NCBI GenBank assembly: GCA_945876015.1
Contig: CAMCNM010000055.1
Location: 1-9,795, forward strand
DNA: 9,795 nucleotides
DNA from: Gemmatimonas phototrophica
GTDB taxonomy: Bacteria; Gemmatimonadota; Gemmatimonadetes; Longimicrobiales; Gaopeijiaceae
Direction: 5' to 3'
A model generated the notes under the pieces. The model made no database searches, was not told where the DNA came from, and saw only the letters and a program-made list of their open reading frames with translations. This document shows, piece after piece, positions 1 through 5,907 of the stretch (its first letter is position 1; each line of letters opens with the position of its first letter). The translations under genes were made by a program, and so were the position numbers.

Positions 1-424
1 CCTGCTCGGGGAGCCACTCGTCCAGACGACCCATCTTCTTCATCAGATGCAGGTGCGCGTAGACGTCGTAGGCCGTGGTGATGTCGGGATGCGCCCGGTC
101 GTATTGGATCTTAGCCGTGTCGCCGATCAACGTCAGCGCCTTCCAGGGCAGGGTCTCCCGGGCGGTCGGCGTTTCGGCGATCAGGAAGGTGGGGTCCTCC
201 TGGATCTTCCGGGTCTGGACCGTCAGCCACGCGAAGATGCTGTCGATCCGGGCGGTATCGGCCCGGAGCCGCTCCCCCGAGCTGACGATGATCGGCCGGG
301 GGGAGGGGGCTTCGACCTGACCCGTGGCGCACCCCCAGACCCCCACCGCCGCCGCCAGGACGGCGATCCGGAAAAGGAGCCCGTGGGGCCGGAAACGGCC
401 TTTTGTGAGGCGGCTAAGACCCAT
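1..424 (-). CDS. Putative lipoprotein, N-terminal part (3' end beyond the window)
   Basis: The reading frame opens at ATG (complement of 422-424) and stays open for 141 codons to the window edge. The first 32 residues form a lipoprotein signal: a basic n-region (MGLSRLTKGRFR), a hydrophobic stretch (LLFRIAVLAAAVGV) and a lipobox-like VWGC with Cys32; Trp at -2 is unusual. A proline-rich linker (EAPSPRP) follows, then a probably helical region with many charged residues (around DTARIDSIFAW and AYDVYAHLHLMKKMGRLDEW). I recognise no domain, so the function is unknown; the likely site is the cell envelope. The start is supported by GGGAGG six bases upstream. It is divergent from the gene at 528. 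Nine of its 12 arginine codons are CGG, unlike that neighbour, where CGC dominates. Confidence 0.75.
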   Translation of the reverse strand, partial: MGLSRLTKGRFRPHGLLFRIAVLAAAVGVWGCATGQVEAPSPRPIIVSSGERLRADTARIDSIFAWLTVQTRKIQEDPTFLIAETPTARETLPWKALTLIGDTAKIQYDRAHPDITTAYDVYAHLHLMKKMGRLDEWLPEQ

Positions 425-430
425 CTGGAG

Positions 431-436
431 CCTCCC
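431..436 (-). promoter_or_regulatory. Shine-Dalgarno site of the lipoprotein gene
   Basis: The complement reads GGGAGG, six bases before the ATG at 424. It is a near-consensus ribosome binding site and fixes the start of the lipoprotein. Confidence 0.7.
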
Positions 437-451
437 GAGTAAACAGGTGTA

Positions 452-472
452 GTCAAGGTTGAAGTCCTTGAC
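452..472. promoter_or_regulatory. Inverted repeat GTCAAGG-N7-CCTTGAC, candidate operator
   Basis: Two perfect 7-bp arms (452-458 and 466-472) flank the 7-bp spacer TTGAAGT in the 103-bp gap between divergent genes. The right arm overlaps the TTGACA hexamer at 468-473, so a dimeric regulator bound here would be placed to control the + strand promoter, and possibly the divergent lipoprotein gene. No regulator gene is adjacent. A 21-bp near-symmetric site of this kind could also arise by chance, so the operator role is an inference. Confidence 0.4.
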
Positions 473-496
473 ACCCCGGTGCCCCCGGTGGGAATT
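468..496 (+). promoter_or_regulatory. Candidate sigma70-type promoter for the gene at 528
   Basis: A perfect -35 hexamer TTGACA (468-473) is followed after 17 bp by GGAATT (491-496), a weak -10 match. It lies 32 bp before the ATG at 528. The -35 is good and the -10 is poor, so this is a tentative call. Confidence 0.3.
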
Positions 497-527
497 GGGG
501 TCACACGGGACTGGAGACGATGCAAAT

Positions 528-1103
528 ATGAGCCCACAGACCAAAGAACCCGCCTTCCCGGCCGAGCCGGAATTCCGCGCTCCTACTACCATGACGCCCG
601 AGGAGCTCGGAGACACACTCGCCCGTCTCGTCTGGGAGAGCTTCTCCGACTTCGTCGCCGATGGCGATACCGAGATTTCCATCGACGTGCTCGGTGTTTC
701 CACCCATGACGGCGTCCCCGACACGGTTCCGGCGGAAGAAGCTCTGATCTTTCTCATGTGGGCGCACACGCGCGGAATCCAGCTCGCCTTCGTCGGCCGC
801 TCCCCGGATGCCCTGGTCCGGCGTGGTCTGGACTCGCTGCACAGCGCCGTGTTCGAGGACATGGCCGAAAACGGCACTCCCCGCTCCCATCTGCCCATCT
901 TCGAGCAGCGCGTCAGCGCGCGCTACGCCGAGTACCACCAGGCCGCGGCGCGCTCCGACGCCAAGCTCGGCGAAGCCGTGGTCCGCCATCTGTCGAGCAA
1001 GAATGGCGACAGCGAAGTGCTGGCGCGGGCCGTCACCGAGCGCGCCATCGCGGTAGCCAACCCCCTGCGCGATTTTCTGGAAGAGGTCGAGCTCGTAGAC
1101 TGA
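528..1103 (+). CDS. Hypothetical protein, 191 aa
   Basis: I do not recognise this protein. It is 191 residues, acidic, with no signal peptide or membrane segment, so probably cytoplasmic. After a proline-rich, likely disordered first 22 residues, a conserved-looking core begins at MTPEELGDTLARLVWESFSDF. A mixed alpha/beta region follows (EISIDVLGVSTHDG, EALIFLMWAHTRGIQLAF), then a long helical C-terminal half. Start: the ATG at 528 has GGAG (513-516) 11 bases upstream, a slightly long spacing. An upstream in-frame start would run through the promoter-like region and is less likely. The internal ATG at 591 (Met22) is an alternative that would drop the low-complexity leader. Codon use is regular for a GC-rich genome (third-position G/C, Arg mostly CGC), which supports real coding. 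Its stop lies 2 bp from the convergent stop of the DUF59 gene. Confidence 0.7.
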   Translation: MSPQTKEPAFPAEPEFRAPTTMTPEELGDTLARLVWESFSDFVADGDTEISIDVLGVSTHDGVPDTVPAEEALIFLMWAHTRGIQLAFVGRSPDALVRRGLDSLHSAVFEDMAENGTPRSHLPIFEQRVSARYAEYHQAAARSDAKLGEAVVRHLSSKNGDSEVLARAVTERAIAVANPLRDFLEEVELVD

Positions 1104-1105
1104 TT

Positions 1106-1426
1106 TCAGATCCCGAGTGAAGAACGGATCAACGGACTGATCCGCTCGGGAGTCCAGGGCGGGTTGAACGTGAGCTCCACCTCGGCCTTCTCCACACCCT
1201 CCACTCCGAGCACCGCCGTCCGCGCATCCTCGAGGATCTGTCCGGCTACCGGACAGCCCGGCGAGGTGAGCGAGATGATCACGTGCACCGAGCCATCCTC
1301 GGCCACGGCGATGTCGTAGACCAGACCGAGAACCACGAGATCGAGATGGAGCTCGGGGTCCTTCACCGTCTTGAGCGCGTTGCGTACATCCTTTTCAGTG
1401 ACCGTACGGCCTCCCGTCTTCGTCAG
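1106..1426 (-). CDS. MIP18/DUF59-family metal-sulfur cluster assembly protein (SufT/YitW-like)
   Basis: The protein is about 106 aa, the usual size of stand-alone DUF59 proteins, which help maturation of iron-sulfur proteins in the cytosol. Family features are plain: VTEKDVRNALKTVKDPEL at the N-terminus, then LDLVVLGLVYDI, then LTSPGCP carrying the conserved cysteine (Cys58 here). The end is SLGI-stop. It lacks the C-terminal zinc-binding extension of PaaD. The start is unusual: no ATG, GTG or TTG lies in frame just before the conserved core. The best candidate is CTG at 1426-1424, overlapping the stop of the upstream SpoIIE-like gene (CTGA) and preceded by GAGG five bases away. The valine of VTEKD is GTC, not a start codon, although GGGAGG stands seven bases before it. 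Translation is probably coupled to the upstream gene. Family call is firm; exact start is not. Confidence 0.85.
   Translation of the reverse strand: MTKTGGRTVTEKDVRNALKTVKDPELHLDLVVLGLVYDIAVAEDGSVHVIISLTSPGCPVAGQILEDARTAVLGVEGVEKAEVELTFNPPWTPERISPLIRSSLGI
1111..1151. repeat. Nested inverted repeat at a convergent gene end
   Basis: Outer arms TCCCGAG (1111-1117) and CTCGGGA (1145-1151) enclose inner arms CGGATCA (1125-1131) and TGATCCG (1138-1144), with loop ACGGAC and a 7-nt bulge on one side: 14 paired bases in total. It begins 8 bp after the stop of the + gene and lies in the last codons of the DUF59 gene. There is no T-tract on either strand, so it is not a classical intrinsic terminator. 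It could still pause or protect the 3' ends of the convergent transcripts. Confidence 0.45.
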
Positions 1427-2112
1427 TGCTTCCTCACGAACAGAACCGAGATCTCCTCGGTATTCTCCCCCTGCGCCTTGCGGATACCCCGATGCAGGGT
1501 CGAAACCACATCCCCGGCTGGCTTCCCGTGGATCTGGGCGACCAGGTCGGCCGCCCCGCGGAAGAGCCCGGCGGAAGCGTGCGAGAGCACGATCGCGGTG
1601 TCGCCGGCGCTCATCGCGAGGCGCTCGCTTCCGTACTGGACGCCTTCCATCATCCCGAGCGGCGGCCCATGGGACCCCAGCTCCTCGAACGCGCCACCGC
1701 GCCGGATCACGCCACAGGGAACGCGTCCCGCGCTCGCCCACTCCGCGGACTGCCCGTCCACCGCCAGCATGCCGCATTCCACGTGCTGGCCCTCGTCGTC
1801 CGCCGCGCATGCGCACATCGCCGCATTGATGCGGGGGAGCACCTTGTCCAGGCCGCCCCCGTCCGCGACGACCGCGCGCAGGACACCGCGCACGGTGGCC
1901 AGATGGATCGCGGGAGGCAGGCCGTCCGCACGCACGTCGAGGGTCACCAACGCGGTGCGCCCGTCCGGCAGGACCAGCCAGTCCCAGATCGTGGCGGCGC
2001 GCCCGCGCTCCTCGACCATCGTCCCGGCCCCGACGTCGTAACCCTCTACCCGGGGCGCGTTCCTGGGCAGTAGAGCTTGGCGCATGATGCGGCTGAGATC
2101 GGTCTCGTGCAT
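1423..2112 (-). CDS. SpoIIE/RsbU-like PP2C-family protein with degenerate metal sites
   Basis: The protein has 229 residues and fits one SpoIIE-type phosphatase domain without a sensor domain. The family usually dephosphorylates anti-sigma-factor antagonists in partner-switching pathways. Fold landmarks: IMRQALLPRNAPRVEGY (9-25), LVLPDGRTALVTLDV (46-60), a helix with VRGVLRAVV, ASAGRVPCGVIRRGG (127-140, the usual NAGHxP region), PPLGMMEGVQY (150-160) and MSAGD (167-171). Catalytic motifs are altered: the usual GGDxYD reads ATIWDW (only Asp44), DVxGHG reads DVRADG (Asp59 kept), SDG reads SAG (180-182), and the final DD reads EE (219-220). It may be a pseudophosphatase or binding protein. Start ATG 2112 gives the natural N-terminus but has no clear ribosome binding site. 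The stop overlaps the DUF59 start. It is related to the fragment just upstream, so the two look like tandem copies. Confidence 0.7.
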   Translation of the reverse strand: MHETDLSRIMRQALLPRNAPRVEGYDVGAGTMVEERGRAATIWDWLVLPDGRTALVTLDVRADGLPPAIHLATVRGVLRAVVADGGGLDKVLPRINAAMCACAADDEGQHVECGMLAVDGQSAEWASAGRVPCGVIRRGGAFEELGSHGPPLGMMEGVQYGSERLAMSAGDTAIVLSHASAGLFRGAADLVAQIHGKPAGDVVSTLHRGIRKAQGENTEEISVLFVRKH

Positions 2113-2258
2113 GCTGGGCGGTCGGAAACGTGGGATGTGAAATGAGGCGGGTAAGCTACGAGGCGCCCCGAACTGCGGAAACAGCGGGGCGCCCCGGCTA
2201 GAGAAGAAGCGTCGCACGCTGAGTCCGACGCCCTCCATGATCGAGAGGAGCGCGGTGG
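2113..2258. other. Intergenic gap between the two SpoIIE-like genes
   Basis: This 146-bp stretch lies between the stop of the truncated SpoIIE-like fragment and the start of the intact copy, both on the minus strand. It contains a strong GC hairpin (2162-2193). The minus frame is open through it (possible ATG at 2238), but the translation shows no family resemblance and no ribosome binding site, so I treat it as non-coding. I see no convincing promoter for the downstream gene. Confidence 0.5.
2162..2193. terminator. Strong GC hairpin, possible terminator or mRNA stabiliser
   Basis: Arms GGCGCCCCG (2162-2170) and CGGGGCGCC (2185-2193) pair over 9 bp. The stem continues past an AA bulge with CTG (2173-2175) and CAG (2182-2184), giving 12 pairs and a six-base loop. 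It lies about 65 bp downstream of the stop of the SpoIIE-like fragment. No T-run follows on either strand, so intrinsic termination is uncertain. It may instead act as a processing or stability element. Confidence 0.4.
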
Positions 2259-2630
2259 TCAGGCCCTGAGCGCGGGTCCTCCGTCGAGAACCTCGATCGC
2301 GCCGTTGCCGGCCGAGCGACCGTCGCTCGCCGCCGGCTGATCGACGCACTTGAGCAGGAGGACCGTGTTCTCGAACACGTCCCCGGTGATCGGATCGTTG
2401 GTCGGCAGGCTCGCAGTGATCGCCTTGACCACCTCCCTCGCGTCGCTGGCCACCATCTCGGCGACCACCGATTTGGCGCCGGCCATCGCCCCGTTCGACA
2501 CTCGAGCGAGGGACAGGAACGCATCGCCGGGCATGAGAGGCACCTTGATGATGCGATACTGAACCCCACGCTCGATCCCGAGCGGCAGCGCGTCTGCGGG
2601 GAGGTCCACCACGGTGCCGCCTTCGCGCAC
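2259..2630 (-). pseudogene. C-terminal fragment of a second SpoIIE/RsbU-like protein, 5' truncated
   Basis: From the junction at 2630 the minus frame encodes about 123 residues matching the last third of a SpoIIE/PP2C domain: REGGTVVDLPADALPLGI, RGVQY, PLMPGDAF, then SNG where SDG is usual, a helical part with VVAEMVAS and VVKAITAS, and the final strand FENTVLLLKCVD. It then has a 25-residue tail of no recognisable kind. It aligns well with the C-terminus of the intact copy at 1423-2112 (shared LG--GVQY, M-GD, S-G, VV spacing), so the two are tandem paralogues. The N-terminal two thirds, with the first metal-binding motifs, are absent: upstream of 2630 the DNA encodes phosphofructokinase on the other strand. 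A GTG at 2630-2628 could in principle start translation, but the product would lack most of the domain. Confidence 0.65.
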
Positions 2631-2633
2631 GTG
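2628..2633. other. Junction of two truncated genes at a CACGTG palindrome
   Basis: The recognisable phosphofructokinase frame begins at 2631 and the recognisable SpoIIE-like frame begins, in the opposite direction, at 2630. The join is centred on CACGTG, a 6-bp palindrome that can be read as part of either gene on its own strand. Upstream of it neither frame continues with family-like sequence. This marks a rearrangement breakpoint or an assembly join. Confidence 0.65.
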
Positions 2634-3107
2634 ATTCCCGAGATCCCGTACGATCTGGATCGCGTGTGCGCGAAGATCCAGGACCGGTACCGGAGCGGTC
2701 GCGAGTTCGCGCTCGTGGTCGCCGCAGAAGGCGCGTACGAGCAGGGTGGGGAGCCCGCCTACATCGCCAAGGCCAAGCCGGGAGCCGCGGCGCGCCTCGG
2801 CGGCGTCGCGGAGAAGCTGGCCGGGGAGATCGCCGCCAGGACCGGCCGCGAGACCCGCTCGCTGGTGCTCGGCCACCTCCAGCGCGGGGGGCCACCCAAC
2901 GCCGAGGATCGGCTGCTTTCGCTCCGCTTCGGCGCGGCGGCCGTCGAGTTCGCGGCGCAGGGGAAGTGGGGCTGCATGGTCGCGCTCAATCCACCGCGCA
3001 TGGAGGCGGTCCCGCTCGAGGACGCGATCGGCGGACTGAAGACCGTACCGGTGGACGGCGACCTCGTGCGTACCGCTCGTTCCCTGGGAGTCAGCTTCGG
3101 GGACTGA
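2631..3107 (+). pseudogene. pfkA: 6-phosphofructokinase, C-terminal half only (5' truncated)
   Basis: The 158 residues match the C-terminal half of ATP- or PPi-dependent 6-phosphofructokinase, which phosphorylates fructose 6-phosphate in glycolysis. Visible motifs: VIPEIPYDLDRV, ALVVAAEGA (the sugar-binding Glu region), RTGRETRSLVLGHLQRGGPPNAEDR (the LGHxQRGG substrate-binding motif with His and Arg), RFGAAAVE, and the C-terminus LKTVPVDGDLVRTARSLGVSFGD, which looks natural. The longer loop between AEGA and GGVAE is like that of bacterial PPi or mixed-type enzymes rather than E. coli PfkA. About 185 N-terminal residues are missing, including the nucleotide-binding GG-D motifs and the catalytic TIDND segment, so this piece cannot be active. 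The GTG at 2631 is merely the first possible start after the break. Sequence upstream in frame (HHGGAAFAH) is antisense to the SpoIIE-like fragment. Codons are intact with no other damage, suggesting a recent break or an assembly join. Confidence 0.85.
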
Positions 3108-3122
3108 GCGTCCGACGGCGGG

Positions 3123-5858
3123 TCAGCGCACGCCCTCGGCGGCGTGCCGCGCCCAGGCCTGCGGATCGAGCGACACCAGGTTCGCGAACAGACGGTAGGC
3201 CCCCGGCACCGCTTCGGGGAACTGCCGGAAGAACGCGACCGTGGAGTAGACGTAGAGGCCCTTGTCGAGCGGGGCCACCAGCAGCGACCCGCGCTGCGTC
3301 TCTTCGCCCGGATCGTGCATCTCGATCAGCGGCGTGTACCGATCGTCCCAGGTCTCCGCGAAGTACGTCCCCCGCTCCTGCGCCCAGCCATCGAAGTCGG
3401 CGGGCTCGATCCGATTCGGGCTCGTGAACACGGGCGCGGTGGGATCGAGGATCGTGACGGGAGCCTTCTCGTCGGTCACGCGATCGGAACTGTTGATCGT
3501 CAGCGGATAGGGGGTGAACCCGCCGCTTGGATTCTGCGACTGCTGGTACTGGACGATCAGCGTCCCGCCGGCGCGCGCGAAGTCGAGGACGCCCGCGTTC
3601 GCGGCGATCAGATCCGGTCGCACCTCGTACGCGCGCACGCCGACCACGATCACGTCGAGGCCCGAGAAGTCGCCCGCCTGGACGCGCTGCGGCGTGAGCT
3701 CAACCACGTCGGCTCCCAGCTGCTTGAGCGCCTCGAGCCCGCCATCGCCCGTTCCCATGACGTATCCGACGCGACGGCCCTGGGCGACCTGCACCGGAAC
3801 GCGCGCCACCGCCAGCTCGGCCGGCATGAGGTACGCCGCGCGCCGGAGGTGGGGATAATCGATCGTGATGATGGATTGGTCCCAGCGGCCGCCGGCCGCG
3901 CCTTCGGCGACCGCGCGCAGCGTGACCTTGCCGCTCGCGTCGTTCCCCGGGGGCCGCACGCGGAAGACCACGGACATCGTGGAGCCGCGCCGTTCGACCG
4001 AGAACGGGATCGACACCGGCTCGACCGACCATCCCGCTGGAGCCTCGAGCCGGACGTTGCCGCGCACGCCGTCCGCCGTCGCCGACTGGAGGCGTACCGC
4101 GATCTCCCGAAGCTCACGGTCGGCGATCGGCCAACCCATGGCTGGCTGATCGAGCGCCACCGAGAGCGCAGGGGTGAGCAGGACGGGCTCGCGGTACTCC
4201 CCGATGGACGGTGTCACGCCGACGAAGGCGGCCTCGCCGATGGACCGGATCGTGGCGGGCTGGCCGTCTCCCAGGTCCGCTTGCAGCGAGACGCCGCCCT
4301 GGATCAGAGGTGGATCGAACGGCAGGCCCCACAGATTCGAATCGTTCGGCCAGCGGAACAGGTCCCCAGCCAGCGGCTCGCGCAGGAAGTATGGATCGTT
4401 GGGACGCGCATCCGCGGGAACGCGCACGCGGAAGCTCCACGCGGCCACCTCGCCTGGGTCGATCGTTCCGCTCTCCGCGACCTCGCTGGCGTTGCGGCCC
4501 TGGACCAGCGCGGCGCCCGGCCCCTGGGGCGGTCGCGCCGCCTGGGAGGCATCCGCCGTCACCAGCGTCGCCGACCAGCTGGCCGGAATGACGAGCTCGG
4601 GGCGGGCTCGACTCCAGGCCAATCTTCCGCCGTTCCAGGCCCGGATCGTGACCGTGGTCTGAGCGCCCGGGACGAGCTGGCCGTCGGCGACGGACGCGTC
4701 GATCACCACGCCCGCGGCGGACAGGAGCGCGGCGCGCGCCAGCAGGGTGTGGTGCGAGATGGTTCTCGCCAGCTCGCCACCGCGCGGTCCGTCCTGGCCC
4801 GCCGCGACGGCCACCGCGCTCAGCTCGCGCAGGGCGCGCGCGAGGTGGGGCACGGCCAACGCCGGATCCGTCACACCGAGTGAGGCCTCGGCCTGGTGGA
4901 TCGCGTCCCGGTAGGCGCGTAGATGCTCGAGGGCGGCGGGTGCGTCGGCCCCAAGCGCCGCGGCCAGACCGGTGAGGGTCGTGTCCACGCCCGCGAAGAG
5001 GCTCGCCCCTGGTGCGACCGCCTGCTTCGACTGCAGCAGCACGAGCTGAGAGACGAACGAGCCGGGAGGCTGCGCCCTCCCCTGGCCCTGCGAGCGATGC
5101 TGGCTCCTGCCCTCGAGCGCGACCTGGCTCCAGGACCGTCCGAACAGCGGATCGAACACGCCCGTCTGCACGACCGTCGTCGGCGTCCCCGCCGGGTCGC
5201 GTCGGGCGGTCCTGAACAGCTTGGTCGGCTGCCACGGCAGCACGTAGGCGAGCTGCTCGGGGAACCGCGTCGCGTCGCCGGCGGCCGCGAAGGCCTCCAC
5301 GGCCAGGATGCCCGCCGCCTGGTGGTGGCCGTGACCGTCCGCGGGCGTACCGCTGAACACCGATACGATCACCTGCGGCCGGAACTTCCGGATCACCCAG
5401 ACGACGTCACCGAGCACCACTTCCTTCGGCCAGTGCGCGAAGGCTTCGTCGGCGCTCTTGGAGAAGCCGTAGTCGAGGGCGCGTGTGAAGTACTGCTGGG
5501 CACCGTCGATCGAGCGTGCGGCGACCAGCTCGCCGGTGCGGATCACGCCCAGCCCCTCGGAGAGCTCGGGCCCGATCAGGTTCTGCCCGCCATCGCCGCG
5601 CGTGAGCGCGAGGTACGCGGTCTCGATCCCCATCCCGCGCGCCATCGCGGCGAGCAGGGAGCTGTCCTCGTCGTCGGGATGGGCGCCGATCATGAGCACG
5701 CGCTTCACACCGTCGATCTGCCGGAGACGGAGCGCGGCGCCCACGACGCCATTGGTCGGGGGCTGCTGCGCGACGGAGGGCGTCGCGTACCCGAGGGAAA
5801 CCAGGGCCAGGAGGAGGACCAGCGCCCCGGCCGGCGAGAAACGGCGATGGGTGGTCAT
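3123..5858 (-). CDS. Secreted PIG-L/LmbE-family zinc deacetylase, large multidomain form
   Basis: A 911-residue exported protein. Residues 1-30 are a signal peptide (MTTHRR, then hydrophobic AGALVLLLALVSLGYA, cleavage near SVA-QQ). Residues 50-280 are the PIG-L/LmbE domain: VKRVLMIGAHPDDED with zinc ligands His60, Asp62 or Asp63, then LTRGDGGQN (86-93), and DGHGHHQAAG (174-183), supplying a further histidine. The family removes acyl groups from N-acyl sugars and related amides. Residues 385-655 look like beta-sandwich modules with NEW3-like patterns (IPASWSATLV, LEAPAGWSVEP). Residues 694-911 resemble a flavodoxin-like, class-I amidotransferase-type domain (GADVVELTP, GLDVIVVGVRAYEV, GGTLIVQYQQ). 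Substrate unknown. Start: ATG at 5858 puts the signal peptide correctly; an ATG at 5885 is possible; neither has a strong ribosome binding site. It follows the nucleoside permease by about 50 bp on the same strand, so it is probably the last gene of that operon. Confidence 0.88.
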   Translation of the reverse strand: MTTHRRFSPAGALVLLLALVSLGYATPSVAQQPPTNGVVGAALRLRQIDGVKRVLMIGAHPDDEDSSLLAAMARGMGIETAYLALTRGDGGQNLIGPELSEGLGVIRTGELVAARSIDGAQQYFTRALDYGFSKSADEAFAHWPKEVVLGDVVWVIRKFRPQVIVSVFSGTPADGHGHHQAAGILAVEAFAAAGDATRFPEQLAYVLPWQPTKLFRTARRDPAGTPTTVVQTGVFDPLFGRSWSQVALEGRSQHRSQGQGRAQPPGSFVSQLVLLQSKQAVAPGASLFAGVDTTLTGLAAALGADAPAALEHLRAYRDAIHQAEASLGVTDPALAVPHLARALRELSAVAVAAGQDGPRGGELARTISHHTLLARAALLSAAGVVIDASVADGQLVPGAQTTVTIRAWNGGRLAWSRARPELVIPASWSATLVTADASQAARPPQGPGAALVQGRNASEVAESGTIDPGEVAAWSFRVRVPADARPNDPYFLREPLAGDLFRWPNDSNLWGLPFDPPLIQGGVSLQADLGDGQPATIRSIGEAAFVGVTPSIGEYREPVLLTPALSVALDQPAMGWPIADRELREIAVRLQSATADGVRGNVRLEAPAGWSVEPVSIPFSVERRGSTMSVVFRVRPPGNDASGKVTLRAVAEGAAGGRWDQSIITIDYPHLRRAAYLMPAELAVARVPVQVAQGRRVGYVMGTGDGGLEALKQLGADVVELTPQRVQAGDFSGLDVIVVGVRAYEVRPDLIAANAGVLDFARAGGTLIVQYQQSQNPSGGFTPYPLTINSSDRVTDEKAPVTILDPTAPVFTSPNRIEPADFDGWAQERGTYFAETWDDRYTPLIEMHDPGEETQRGSLLVAPLDKGLYVYSTVAFFRQFPEAVPGAYRLFANLVSLDPQAWARHAAEGVR
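3128..3147. repeat. 7-bp stem hairpin at the second convergent gene end
   Basis: GCACGCC (3128-3134) and GGCGTGC (3141-3147) enclose loop CTCGGC. It lies 20 bp after the phosphofructokinase stop, inside the last codons of the PIG-L gene. No T-run follows. It could slow transcripts converging from both sides, but a chance origin in GC-rich coding DNA is possible. Confidence 0.3.
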
Positions 5859-5907
5859 GGCCCCGAAGCTACGACGGCGGGGCATCCGGGAAAACCCGAC
5901 GGACGGC

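Noticed and set aside
306..435. Broken second Walker A motif in the ATPase as evidence of inactivation
   Set aside because: A degenerate second nucleotide site is normal for double-domain ATPases of sugar and nucleoside importers.
448..456. A divergent -35 box TTGACT on the minus strand for the lipoprotein gene
   Set aside because: At 16-18 bp spacing the would-be -10 falls in the ribosome binding site and is not AT-rich, so no promoter can be supported.
2631..2876. A complete minus-strand protein running through the junction from 2876 to 2259
   Set aside because: Only the part below 2630 resembles SpoIIE-like sequence. The part above is antisense to well-conserved phosphofructokinase and has no family features.
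2113..2895. N-terminal extension of the SpoIIE-like protein, since the minus frame stays open to 2895
   Set aside because: The extra residues are mostly Arg/Gly/Ser-rich antisense of phosphofructokinase and of the upstream fragment. The natural domain start fits ATG 2112.
3144..4883. Long + strand open frame opposite the PIG-L gene
   Set aside because: The translation is Arg/Asp/His-rich without motifs, while the minus strand encodes a clear secreted deacetylase over the same bases.
5887..5898. Small palindrome CGGGAAAACCCG between the permease and PIG-L genes as a terminator
   Set aside because: The stem has only four base pairs and no T-run follows, so it is too weak to call and does not argue against one operon.
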